A stretch of 64,000 nucleotides of DNA from Nostoc sp. ATCC 43529 (GTDB lineage: Bacteria; Cyanobacteriota; Cyanobacteriia; Cyanobacteriales; Nostocaceae). Position 1 is the first letter of the stretch, and each line of letters starts with the position of its first letter. Location of the stretch: the NCBI GenBank assembly GCA_003326205.1, contig LWTK01000060.1, positions 1-64,000 of the forward strand, in the 5' to 3' direction. The notes under the pieces were generated by a model that was given only the letters and a program-made list of their open reading frames with translations, was not told the origin of the DNA and made no database searches. Below are positions 9,036 to 17,500 of this stretch, piece by piece. Both the position numbers and the translations under genes were made by a program.

Positions 9036-9872
9036 ATGCTGAACTCCAATAAATCACGATCGCAAATTCTGTTAATGTATACGCTATTGGGAGCGATCGC
9101 ACTAGTGATGCTCTTTCCTTTGCTGTGGCTAATCAGTACAGCCTTAAAATCAGCTACAGAAAATATTTTACAGTCGCCGCCACAACTGTTGCCTGCGTCG
9201 CCTACACTAGATAACTTTTCTCGTGTTTGGCAATCTTTACCTTTTGGACAATATTTATACAACAGCACCTTGGTGTCAGTGCTGACTGTTGGCTTGAATC
9301 TACTATTTTGCGCTTTAGCTGCCTATCCCTTGGCAAGGTTATCATTTGTGGGGCGAGACTGGATTTTTGTCGCTGTCGTCTCTACAATTATGATTCCCTT
9401 CCAAATCGTAATGATTCCTCTTTATATTTTGACAGTCCAGTTGGGTTTGAGAAATACTTATTTAGGGATGATTTTTCCGAGCTTAGCTTCTGCATTTGGG
9501 ATTTTTCTATTGCGCCAAGCTTTCATGAGCGTTCCCAAAGAAATAGAAGAAGCCGCCCGTATGGATGGCAGCTCGGAGTTGGGTTTGTGGTGGTATGTGA
9601 TGTTACCAGCAATTCGCCCAGCATTAGTAACTTTAGCAATTTTTGTATTTATTGGTGCTTGGAGTGACTTTTTGTGGCCTTTAATTGTCATCCAAGATGA
9701 AAATTTATACACCCTTCCCTTAGGAGTTGCCAAGCTAGCAGGTACATTTTCCCTTGATTGGCGGTTGGTAGCGGCTGGTTCTGTAATTGCGATCGCCCCA
9801 GTATTATTACTATTTTTGTTTTTACAACGTTACATTGTACCCACCGAAACTGGTAGCGGGGTCAAGGGGTGA
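9036..9872 (+). CDS. Carbohydrate ABC transporter permease (MalG/UgpE type)
   Basis: This 278-aa inner-membrane protein forms half of the channel of a sugar ABC importer. The first membrane segment is at about residues 10-32, and about six segments are predicted in all. The cytoplasmic EAA loop that contacts the ATPase is clear: EEAARMDGSSELGLWWYVML, followed by PAIRPAL. The length and position of the loop are those of MalG-type permeases of the CUT1 class. The partner permease, binding protein and ATPase are not adjacent; the lipoprotein at 19.7 kb is of a different, PotD-like type. The start ATG 9036 lacks a strong ribosome-binding site. Confidence 0.92.
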   Translation: MLNSNKSRSQILLMYTLLGAIALVMLFPLLWLISTALKSATENILQSPPQLLPASPTLDNFSRVWQSLPFGQYLYNSTLVSVLTVGLNLLFCALAAYPLARLSFVGRDWIFVAVVSTIMIPFQIVMIPLYILTVQLGLRNTYLGMIFPSLASAFGIFLLRQAFMSVPKEIEEAARMDGSSELGLWWYVMLPAIRPALVTLAIFVFIGAWSDFLWPLIVIQDENLYTLPLGVAKLAGTFSLDWRLVAAGSVIAIAPVLLLFLFLQRYIVPTETGSGVKG

Positions 9873-10002
9873 AGAAGACGCAAAGAGTGGAAGAGGCTCT
9901 GACGCGGGGAATAACCAATGCCCAATACTTTGACTTACCTCGACTTCGCTCGGCACAAGTTTCTCAGTACAAGTGCCCTATGCCCTATCCCCCATACCCA
10001 AT

Positions 10003-10650
10003 TTAATAAGCACCAGTCTTTTTGAAAACTACCCAGATTGTTTTCATAATTAGACTCAAGTCGTAAGTTACAGACCACTTACGTTGATAATCCATATCCA
10101 TCTTGACGATGGTTTCAAAATCTGTAATGCTCGAACGACCATTGGCTTGCCATTCTCCAGTAATGCCTGGTTTTACTCGCAACCTATCCCAATGATGTGG
10201 GTCGTAATTCTTGACTTCATCAAGGGTAGGTGGACGAGTACCAACTAAACTCATGTCGCCTAGCAAAACATTCCAAAACTGTGGGAATTCGTCTAAGCTA
10301 GTACGCCGCAAAAATTTGCCCACAGGAGTAATTCGAGGATCGTCAACAGATTTAAAGATGTGACCTTGGGCTTGGTTATCAACTAAATGCTTGAGTTTAT
10401 CGGCATTCATAACCATAGAACGGAATTTCCATATCCGGAAAGGTTTTCCATTCAAACCGCAGCGAATTTGGGAATAAAATATTGGATTTGGATCGTAAAT
10501 TAAGGTAACAATTGCTACGGGAATCGCAACCAAAAATGTAATAATCAGCCCGATAATGGCTCCAATAATATCAATTAATCGTTTTGCAAAGCTTAGAGTT
10601 GAGGCATGTGAAGGCTGTTGCGAGCAATCAAGGGAATAAGAATAAATCAC
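10003..10650 (-). CDS. Undecaprenyl-phosphate sugar phosphotransferase (exopolysaccharide initiation)
   Basis: This 215-aa protein belongs to the bacterial sugar transferase family, which moves a sugar phosphate from a nucleotide sugar to a lipid carrier and so starts a surface polysaccharide unit. One N-terminal membrane segment (IIGAIIGLIITFLVAIPVAI) is followed by the catalytic core: SQIRCGLNGKPFRIWKFRSM, LRRTSLDEFPQFWNVL, GDMSLVGTRPP and RVKPGITGEWQANGRS. The large N-terminal membrane domain of WbaP-type enzymes is absent, so it is the short form. Together with gmd and fcl upstream it supports exopolysaccharide or glycan synthesis in this part of the chromosome. Confidence 0.94.
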   Translation of the reverse strand: MIYSYSLDCSQQPSHASTLSFAKRLIDIIGAIIGLIITFLVAIPVAIVTLIYDPNPIFYSQIRCGLNGKPFRIWKFRSMVMNADKLKHLVDNQAQGHIFKSVDDPRITPVGKFLRRTSLDEFPQFWNVLLGDMSLVGTRPPTLDEVKNYDPHHWDRLRVKPGITGEWQANGRSSITDFETIVKMDMDYQRKWSVTYDLSLIMKTIWVVFKKTGAY

Positions 10651-11041
10651 AATAGCTAAATTATCTACAACAGGAATTTTTGCATCAGTAGTGTAGACAT
10701 ATACATAATTTTTATGGGAGTTTTAATGTTTTTATGCTCACTACTGAGTAGTAATATACACAAAAGCACAAGTAGAAAAAAACTGAGGACTCAAAGTTTA
10801 CAAAATCTTTCAATTAACTATCAATATTGTAAATTTACAGTAAGATACTGTAAAACACAATAAAACTTGCTATAGTTACCAGGTGTAATTTTATGAAAAA
10901 ACAATAGTTTTACTCGTAAGCTGACTGCTCTTAATAAATGTGGCGAGTCGGGAGATGCAGAGATGGGGGAGTGTTGGAAGACACCGGGGAAAGATTTCTT
11001 CCCCATCCTCCCACACCTCCCACCCTTCCCATGCCCCACAC
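10651..11041. other. AT-rich spacer
   Basis: No gene is recognised here. The part next to the sugar transferase is AT-rich and should contain its promoter. The part near 10950-11040 is a CT-rich tract (CCCCATCCTCCCACACCTCC...) of the kind that recurs through the spacers of this genome. A short minus-strand open frame over it is an effect of this repeat. Confidence 0.4.
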
Positions 11042-14000
11042 CTAATGACTATGAAGCTCCAAGGCGAAATTTACTATATATGGTTCCTCAAGTGATTGTT
11101 GATTACTAGCCTTGATAGCATTGAGATAGCGGCGCAAAGACAAAAGTTGTTGGGAATTGGGGCGGTAGGTGAGACTGCCTTGTTTTTCAAAGAGTGGCGC
11201 GGTGGCGATCGCTTGATAGTCAGGATTTTCTTGAGAACTCTGGGTGAGCCAAGTTGAGTCTGTAACTGAAGCTATCAAACCGGAAGGTAATTCACCCTCC
11301 AAAAAAGCTAACAGGCGTTGCTGACAAGTGCGGGTATTGATACCTCGACCTTCAAATAACTGGATAACCTCCCCAAAAGACAACGGTCGCTCTGGTAACA
11401 GGCGCAGCAATTCTGTAAATAGAAAATAATCAGTGTATTGTTGCCTGGGTGTATCTAATACCTGGGGATGCAAAGGTAGCATCGCCAAACCATAAGCAAC
11501 TCGACTGCAATTAGGAGCGCCGTTTTCGCCAAGATATAAATCTTGAATAATTTTGGCGCTGGGGAGTTTTTGTCGTAGCCAACGATTTACTGTCCCTACA
11601 CATGCCACGCCACCAGTCAAGATAGCTTGATTAATGGCTTCTGTGGGAATACCACGAGCTACTAATAATTTGTTGAGTTCGCGGTTCAAGCGGCGGACAA
11701 AAGGGATAAATACTTGGCTTTCTAAGTCTCGTCGGCGTAAAATCCACTGCTGATCGGCTAACTCTAAGGTAAAAGAGTCTTGGTGTTGTAAAATCAGCTT
11801 CAGAGCCAGTGCTGCATCTAATATCGCCTGTCCCAGCAAGGAACTTTCTAGACGCTGCTGGAGACGAATCCGAGCGGTGATATCTGGTTCCCCAACTCTG
11901 GGTAGTTCTAATTCTTCTAACCCTAAACTCTGCCAATGCATTTGGTCTAAACCGGGAATTGATGGTTGCCATTGCCAGGGATTAGTGGTGGCAGTTTTAC
12001 TCTCGCTTTGGGTTGCTAAACGTGGTTGCCGAGATTTGGGTGGCAAAAGCAGCTGACAAATAATGTCTTGTTCAATTCCCTTGCCAGCATAAGCAAAACT
12101 ATGGAGCATGAAATCATTGTATGTCAATTGCGCTAGGGTTTCTGGCACATCGACTAGTAACATTTCTGTGGCAGCTGCGCCGATATTAATGACAAGGGTG
12201 TTGCCCACAAGGGAATTTTCGCTGGTTTTTGCAGGATGAGAATCTCGATCTTCGTTTAATTTTAATTTTATTTGCTCGCCGTTAGCAGCATCGAGTTCGG
12301 GGAGTAAACTAGCGATCGCTTCTTCGACAAAAAAGACCTGCTGGGGATGTTGGACAAGTTTGCTAGTGAGTACAGCTTCTCTGACATTGAAGCGATATTG
12401 TTCTGACCAACTAGATGGACAAGTGCAAATTACACCAGCAATATTATTAATAATCTGAGAAAAGTTTTGTTCGCTAATGCCAACAGCAGCAGCAATTAAA
12501 CTAGGGGTGGTACTACCTCGATCGCACTTAAGAGTTAACAGTAATTTAGAGAGCGATCGTACAACCCAAATTAATGGGCCTGCCGAAAATTCATTTAATT
12601 GTAAAACAGGTTCCCATTTTTGTCGTTCGCTTTTATAGGGAATAGCTACTTGTAAATAAGGCTTTAGTTGTGCTGAGTAAAGATTGTTTGTTGCATCCGA
12701 TCTCGCTGGCGTAGGATTCTTATCTTGAGCAACAGCCGCAGGTGCTGTCTGTTCTTGTGCTTCAATACTGTCATTTTCACTTTGGGGTACAGAAGCTGCG
12801 GGCAGATAAACCTCTGTTGGTAAGCGAAACGATTGTTGAAAAGAAGTTGTTCCCGGTGGGTTTTCTGCTGACCAGTAGATAGGATGTACAACTAAAGAGG
12901 AACTATTTAATAAAGCCGCAGAAATTCCTGTTGTACCCAAATCAATTCCTAAATACCAGACTGATTGGAGAATGTTGGTTGAAACTTCTGTATTGTTTAT
13001 CGAGTTGGAATTCGGAGGTAAAGAGCTTTCTGAAACGGAAGTTGTCTCTTGCTTTTTTTTTTCAGTTTTTGTCTCTAAATCGAAGTTAGTCTCTACTTCC
13101 GGAACCAGCAAAATATTGGTTGCTATTTGGGAATTCTCTGGTTGTTGCTCAGGTAAAATTGTGGGGATTGTTTCTTGAATTTGAGCAACAGATTCCTGAG
13201 AAATTTCTAAGTTTGTAGCTGGTTGCACATCAGAATTTAGCTGGCGATCGAAATTAGCCAAATCCAGGTCTAATTGTTGCAACTGTTCTTCATCTAAGGA
13301 AATATCGGGGATGACTGGAGCCTGATTTGACTCTAGAGAAAGTAGGTTTTCTTGTGGTGAAGCTGGAATATAGTTATCTAAAGAAGGTTCTTGGCGATCG
13401 CTTGTAGTCTCTGTGGCGATAACTTCCCTTGGCTTTGCTAACTCAATTTCTGGTATTTCTGGAGTGACTGGTGCTGTCGTTATAGCATTAATCACAGGCA
13501 CTTCCAGAGGTTGCTCCTCAGTACTTACCTCAGGCAATAAATCAGTTAAAGTGCTAATTGTATCATCAATTCTTGGCTGAGTGCTGAGTTCTGCAAGCAA
13601 ACTGTCTTCTGGCAAAATTTCTGGTGGCGAGGCTAGGTTAGTATTCTCTGCAAAAAATAGTTCTTCCCCTGAATCGATAGTTTCTGCCGTAGCCTGAGCA
13701 ATACTCATCTCGAAAAAATCCGTGTCTGGCTGTGCAACTGATATATCAGGTATTACATTTTCAGAATCCACAGTTGGAGGAACAACAGGTGTCTCCTCAG
13801 GGGTATTCAAAGTTGATGGAGAAGCTATGACAGAAGCTGATGAATCATTAACGGTACCAAACAAACTCGCATAAAGTTGATCTACTTCATCAGCAATTAA
13901 CGTAGAAATCTCTTCTGGTAATTCAGCTGGAATTTCAGAAGATTGAGACGAGTCTAAGCCAAGCTGCAACAGTACTGCATCTAAATCTTCTGTGAGGGTA

Positions 14001-15004
14001 GTAGTTTGTGGCTCAGAATTAATTGATGAAGTTTCTGGCTGTATCAATTCTAAAAGCGGAAGTGGAAATTCAGCATTGATATCAGTTGGCTGAGTCGGTG
14101 ATGCAGATGGTGTCTGGGCTTCTACCTCTAACAAAGATGACTCGGTACTAGGGGATTGTTGCTGCAAATACTCCGTCAAATTGTTGAGAAAGTTGGCTAT
14201 CAACTGTTCGCCTTGGATTCCCTTGCTATGCATTCTTGCTAGTGCTTGGGATAAAGACTCGTAATAAGTATTAATGTTGCGTTGTAGTGCCTCAAAAACA
14301 ACATTGACAGTTCCATCTAGTGATAGTAGGCGTTGATCTAACTCCTGAGCCAGTTGTGTTAATCGCTCTACACGTTCTGGGGATTCTAAAAAAGGTTGGT
14401 TTGCAAAAGATAGTGGTTCTGAGTTTGGGCGATCGATTCCTGCTGAAGAAATGGAGGAATTGGCCAAAGTTTGTGCTAGCAGCGGCGTTAAATTTGGCAC
14501 AAGCCGACTCATGAGTACCTGTAAAAACTCGGTAATCATCTGTTCTTGGTTTGTCAACTGCTGCGCCAGGGAGTAATTTTGCAATCGCTTTTGTTCTAGC
14601 TGTCGAATTTCTTGGACGAGAGTGGCTCTTTCTTGCAACAGTCCTTCTAATTCCGCCCGTAATGGCTGCATCAATCTGGAAAATTCAGTTTTTAATTCTC
14701 CTCCTTCAACGGCACTGTATTCTTGAGTAGGTTGGGACGGTGGTAGCAAACGCTGGTTATCAGCTTGATCTATAAATTTTGTTAACAAAGGCGATCGCGG
14801 TTCTCTGAGAAATTGATTTTCAATACTGCCCTCTGATGCTTCTTTTTCTCCTAGCCTTACCAAAAAGTCCCGAATTCGTTCTAAAACCTCTTTAGGTTCT
14901 TGCCCCTGGCTAGGTAAAAATCGAGATAGGCGCTTGCCTCCACTGGCAAGTAAGTTGTCAATGTCTGCAATCAGCTTTTGAATTTCATCTGCACTGGAAG
15001 TCAC
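11042..15004 (-). CDS. Large coiled-coil/acidic-linker protein with Hsp70/actin-like ATPase domain
   Basis: This 1320-aa protein is not a normal DnaK (about 640 aa). Its N-terminal 250 residues are helical and Gln/Glu-rich (for example LLQERATLVQEIRQLEQKR), consistent with coiled coil. Residues 270-680 are an acidic, Ser/Thr/Pro-rich linker of low complexity. From about residue 683 an actin-like fold begins with YLGIDLGTTGISAALL, the phosphate-1 loop of Hsp70 proteins. Later LVINIGAAATEMLLVDV resembles phosphate-2 and AILTGGVACVGTVNRWL resembles the adenosine motif. The C-terminal 120 residues lack a substrate-binding domain of DnaK type. The function is unknown; an ATP-dependent scaffold or chaperone-like role is inferred. 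It appears monocistronic. Confidence 0.8.
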   Translation of the reverse strand: MTSSADEIQKLIADIDNLLASGGKRLSRFLPSQGQEPKEVLERIRDFLVRLGEKEASEGSIENQFLREPRSPLLTKFIDQADNQRLLPPSQPTQEYSAVEGGELKTEFSRLMQPLRAELEGLLQERATLVQEIRQLEQKRLQNYSLAQQLTNQEQMITEFLQVLMSRLVPNLTPLLAQTLANSSISSAGIDRPNSEPLSFANQPFLESPERVERLTQLAQELDQRLLSLDGTVNVVFEALQRNINTYYESLSQALARMHSKGIQGEQLIANFLNNLTEYLQQQSPSTESSLLEVEAQTPSASPTQPTDINAEFPLPLLELIQPETSSINSEPQTTTLTEDLDAVLLQLGLDSSQSSEIPAELPEEISTLIADEVDQLYASLFGTVNDSSASVIASPSTLNTPEETPVVPPTVDSENVIPDISVAQPDTDFFEMSIAQATAETIDSGEELFFAENTNLASPPEILPEDSLLAELSTQPRIDDTISTLTDLLPEVSTEEQPLEVPVINAITTAPVTPEIPEIELAKPREVIATETTSDRQEPSLDNYIPASPQENLLSLESNQAPVIPDISLDEEQLQQLDLDLANFDRQLNSDVQPATNLEISQESVAQIQETIPTILPEQQPENSQIATNILLVPEVETNFDLETKTEKKKQETTSVSESSLPPNSNSINNTEVSTNILQSVWYLGIDLGTTGISAALLNSSSLVVHPIYWSAENPPGTTSFQQSFRLPTEVYLPAASVPQSENDSIEAQEQTAPAAVAQDKNPTPARSDATNNLYSAQLKPYLQVAIPYKSERQKWEPVLQLNEFSAGPLIWVVRSLSKLLLTLKCDRGSTTPSLIAAAVGISEQNFSQIINNIAGVICTCPSSWSEQYRFNVREAVLTSKLVQHPQQVFFVEEAIASLLPELDAANGEQIKLKLNEDRDSHPAKTSENSLVGNTLVINIGAAATEMLLVDVPETLAQLTYNDFMLHSFAYAGKGIEQDIICQLLLPPKSRQPRLATQSESKTATTNPWQWQPSIPGLDQMHWQSLGLEELELPRVGEPDITARIRLQQRLESSLLGQAILDAALALKLILQHQDSFTLELADQQWILRRRDLESQVFIPFVRRLNRELNKLLVARGIPTEAINQAILTGGVACVGTVNRWLRQKLPSAKIIQDLYLGENGAPNCSRVAYGLAMLPLHPQVLDTPRQQYTDYFLFTELLRLLPERPLSFGEVIQLFEGRGINTRTCQQRLLAFLEGELPSGLIASVTDSTWLTQSSQENPDYQAIATAPLFEKQGSLTYRPNSQQLLSLRRYLNAIKASNQQSLEEPYIVNFALELHSH

Positions 15005-15162
15005 TTTCGATTACCTTAGCTACAACAATATGTCAATTAGTGTGACAATTACTTTACAGTCATTGAAGTTTTGAGTGACAACAACTGCCACTTTGACTTG
15101 TGACTTTCATTATGTTATGGATTACTGGGAGGAGTGGCAATCTTCAGTCAGTGTTTGTTTAA

Positions 15163-15760
15163 CAAGCTTAGCTTGATTGCTCAAAACCGCTAGAATATGT
15201 GAGCAATAATTAACCTTTAACAGCAGGAAGACTCACACTATACCAGCGACGGTCAGTATTGAAGCAGCATTCACTAGAAGTTAGGAAACCTCTATTAACA
15301 CTGCCTCATCAATTGTGAGTCACATAGGTAATGGAATTGTTCGTCTTGGTACGAGCCAACACGAACAATACCAGCGATGAGACGAACAAATCTCTAGAAG
15401 CGTTTATCTGGTCTGATATAATACACATGGTCGTTGACCTACCCGACTGCATGGAACAGAAAGGCTAACTCCAAACTAGTCAGACTTGGCGCAGACACAT
15501 CACTAGATCCGGGAAAAACATCTAGCTGGTAGCCAAGAGCAGCAAATCCAAGAGATGTTGTACACAAAACAATTAAACTGCTTATGAAAGATGGGCGGCT
15601 GTGCCTGTGTTCTCCCTTGAGGAGATAAAAATCGTAAGACCTCCAGACGCTCTATTAGTAGTCAGGCAATGGCGAATGAGTCCGGAAACCTAGACTGTAC
15701 ACTAAGATCGGTGCAGGTACTTTACTAGCTTGAGTATGATGAATGTTGTTTGCCTATATT
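15163..15760 (+). ncRNA. Candidate structured RNA in a 1-kb gene-free region (strand uncertain)
   Basis: The region from the Hsp70-like gene to the Crp-type gene has no credible open frame, yet it is less AT-rich than other spacers and dense in inverted repeats. ATTGTTCGT (15336-15344) pairs with ACGAACAAT (15361-15369), and TTGG/CCAA pairs inside it to close a 6-base loop. TTGCTCA (15177-15183) pairs with TGAGCAA (15200-15206), AACATCT (15517-15523) with AGATGTT (15553-15559), and AGTC (15679) with GACT (15693). The word ATACCAGCGA occurs twice (about 15241 and 15369). I compared it from memory with RNase P RNA, tmRNA, SRP RNA and group I introns and saw no match. The plus strand is a guess. 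Confidence 0.35.
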
Positions 15761-15860
15761 TTTAAGTAATCAAGAGTAATCAAGTTTGCAGTACAGTTAG
15801 CCCCTAAGTAAAACTTCACCAGGCTATAAACTAGTTTTTGCAAAATTTTTGCCCTATTTA

Positions 15861-15930
15861 AACCCATAGGTAAAAATTGCTTAGAAAACCCCTGTTCTCA
15901 CTTTCTTGTGTACTATGGGTTATTTTTATT
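15861..15930 (+). promoter_or_regulatory. Inverted repeat upstream of Crp-family gene
   Basis: AACCCATAG (15861-15869) and CTATGGGTT (15913-15921) are a perfect 9-base inverted repeat around a 43-base loop, followed by ATTTTTATTG. It could end a transcript coming from the upstream region or act in the leader of the Crp-family gene, whose start is about 100 bases downstream. Confidence 0.35.
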
Positions 15931-16018
15931 GTTAAAAGGTGGCTGTGCTTTGATAGCTTAGGCTTAAAAATGCTCTTGTATGTCGTGTGTATATAGCAGC
16001 TTGAATAAAAATGTCCTA

Positions 16019-16684
16019 ATGGAAGACCGATATGTGCCCTCATTTTTTCAGGGTTTACCAGATGCTGTTGTGGAAACAGCCCTTACCCATCTTGTAACCC
16101 GCACTCACCCAGCTAATCAAGTCATCGTACTAGAAAATGACTGGGGTGGTGCTGTGTATTTTATCAGAGAAGGATGGGTAAAAATTCGTACTTATAATTT
16201 AGAAGGTAAAGAGGTAACACTGAACATTCTTGGCAAAGAGGAATTGTTTGGTGAAATGGCGGTTCTAAGTGAAAAACGCCGAACTACTGATGTGATTACC
16301 CTGACCCCAACGGTAATTGGCAGTATGCCTGCTTCAGATTTTAGCAATTTACTGAAAATAGAACCTTTGGCAGGACTGAGATTAGCAAAACTGATGGCAG
16401 AGCGTTTACAGCAAGTAAATCGGCGATTACGCTTGCGGGAATCTCATAGTCAGTCACGGGTGGCAGATACATTGCTGTTTTTGGCAGAAGGACAGGGGAA
16501 AAAAGGGCAAACAGGAACAGAAATCCCAAATTTACCTCATCGCGAATTGAGTAGTTTGAGCGGATTGGCACGGGAAACGGTAACGCGAGTATTGACAAGG
16601 CTGGAAAGAAGAGGCTTGATTAAACGGGATCAAGACATTATCTGTATTCCTGATATGTCAGCCTTAGAAAGAATGATTGTTTAA
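16019..16684 (+). CDS. Crp/Fnr-family transcriptional regulator
   Basis: This DNA-binding protein has an N-terminal cyclic-nucleotide-binding-type beta barrel (NQVIVLENDWGGAVYFIREGWVKI ... LGKEELFGEMAVLSEKRRT) and a C-terminal winged helix with the recognition helix in LSSLSGLARETVTRVLTRLE. It is not NtcA, whose N-terminal and helix sequences differ. The FGEMAVLSEKRRT phosphate-binding cassette lacks the exact arginine-serine pattern of cAMP-binding Crp, so the effector is unknown. I prefer ATG 16019 (MEDRYVPSFF) over ATG 15980, which adds a non-homologous-looking extension. The DUF2232 gene follows after 14 bases, which suggests an operon. Confidence 0.9.
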   Translation: MEDRYVPSFFQGLPDAVVETALTHLVTRTHPANQVIVLENDWGGAVYFIREGWVKIRTYNLEGKEVTLNILGKEELFGEMAVLSEKRRTTDVITLTPTVIGSMPASDFSNLLKIEPLAGLRLAKLMAERLQQVNRRLRLRESHSQSRVADTLLFLAEGQGKKGQTGTEIPNLPHRELSSLSGLARETVTRVLTRLERRGLIKRDQDIICIPDMSALERMIV

Positions 16685-16698
16685 CAACTTGTCAAAAT

Positions 16699-17436
16699 AT
16701 GAGCATTTTAAATTCTCTGCCAGATGAGCCAGAGGAAGATCCATCGCCGGAATCTCAAACTCCTGCCAATCATTGGGTAGACAAACAAGAATTAACCCGT
16801 CCTCAACTCAAGGCTGATACGCCGTTGAGGATGGTGGAAACAGCCTTTTTAGCCAGTACTGCTAGCCTAATTTGGTTTATTAATTTTTATTTTCCTTTAG
16901 GCCCAGTTTTGCGGATATTTTTTCCAGTGCCGATCGCTCTGGTTTATCTCCGTTGGGATAAACGAGCAGCATGGATGGCAGCACTCACTTCTGGGTTATT
17001 GCTAACGGTACTGATGGGGCCAGCCCGCAGTTTGCTATTTGTCATGCCCTACGGCTTTATGGGCGTACTTTTGGGTGCGGCGTGGTATCGTCGTCGTGTT
17101 CCTTGGATGGTTTCCATCACCTTAGGTACCCTGTTGGGTACTTTAGGAGTCTTTTTTCGGTTGTGGTTATTGTCTGTGTTATCAGGTGAAGATCTTTGGA
17201 TTTATGTCATTACCCAGGTAACTGAGTTTATCGAGTGGATATTTCTGAGGCTGAGTTTATTGGCAACTCCCAGTGTATTTTTGATTCAAATAGGCGCGAT
17301 CGCTTTGATTATACTCAACAACTTTATCTACCTGTTTGTTGTACACCTAGCAGCATGGCTGCTTTTCGACCGCCTCGGCAACCCCATTCCCCGCCCACCA
17401 TATTGGGTGCAAGTCCTTATGGATTATGAAGGATAG
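16699..17436 (+). CDS. DUF2232 family membrane protein
   Basis: This 245-aa protein has an acidic cytoplasmic N-terminus (DEPEEDPSPESQ) and then about six hydrophobic segments, including a first at about 55-75 (LASTASLIWFINFYFPLGPV). It matches the DUF2232 family of cyanobacterial and firmicute membrane proteins, some of which resemble S-components of vitamin transporters; the substrate is not known. It lies 14 bases after the Crp-type gene and upstream of a CobT-like gene, so a link with cobamide or nucleotide-base metabolism is possible but only inferred. Confidence 0.8.
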   Translation: MSILNSLPDEPEEDPSPESQTPANHWVDKQELTRPQLKADTPLRMVETAFLASTASLIWFINFYFPLGPVLRIFFPVPIALVYLRWDKRAAWMAALTSGLLLTVLMGPARSLLFVMPYGFMGVLLGAAWYRRRVPWMVSITLGTLLGTLGVFFRLWLLSVLSGEDLWIYVITQVTEFIEWIFLRLSLLATPSVFLIQIGAIALIILNNFIYLFVVHLAAWLLFDRLGNPIPRPPYWVQVLMDYEG

Positions 17437-17480
17437 TCATTAGTTATTAGTCATTAGTCATTGGTCATTAGTCATTAGTT
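17435..17480. repeat. GTCATTA heptamer tandem repeat
   Basis: A run of imperfect GTCATTA/GTTATTA units directly follows the DUF2232 stop codon. Similar runs occur near 32018-32060, 44143-44181 and 49257-49311, so it is a dispersed short tandem repeat family. Confidence 0.7.
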
Positions 17481-17500
17481 TTTTCTTCCCCTGCTCCCCC

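Noticed and set aside
15163..15760. Degraded protein-coding gene as explanation of the structured region
   Set aside because: One frame has moderately long open stretches, but stops recur about every 10-25 codons and no segment resembles a known protein; the inverted repeats are better explained by RNA structure.
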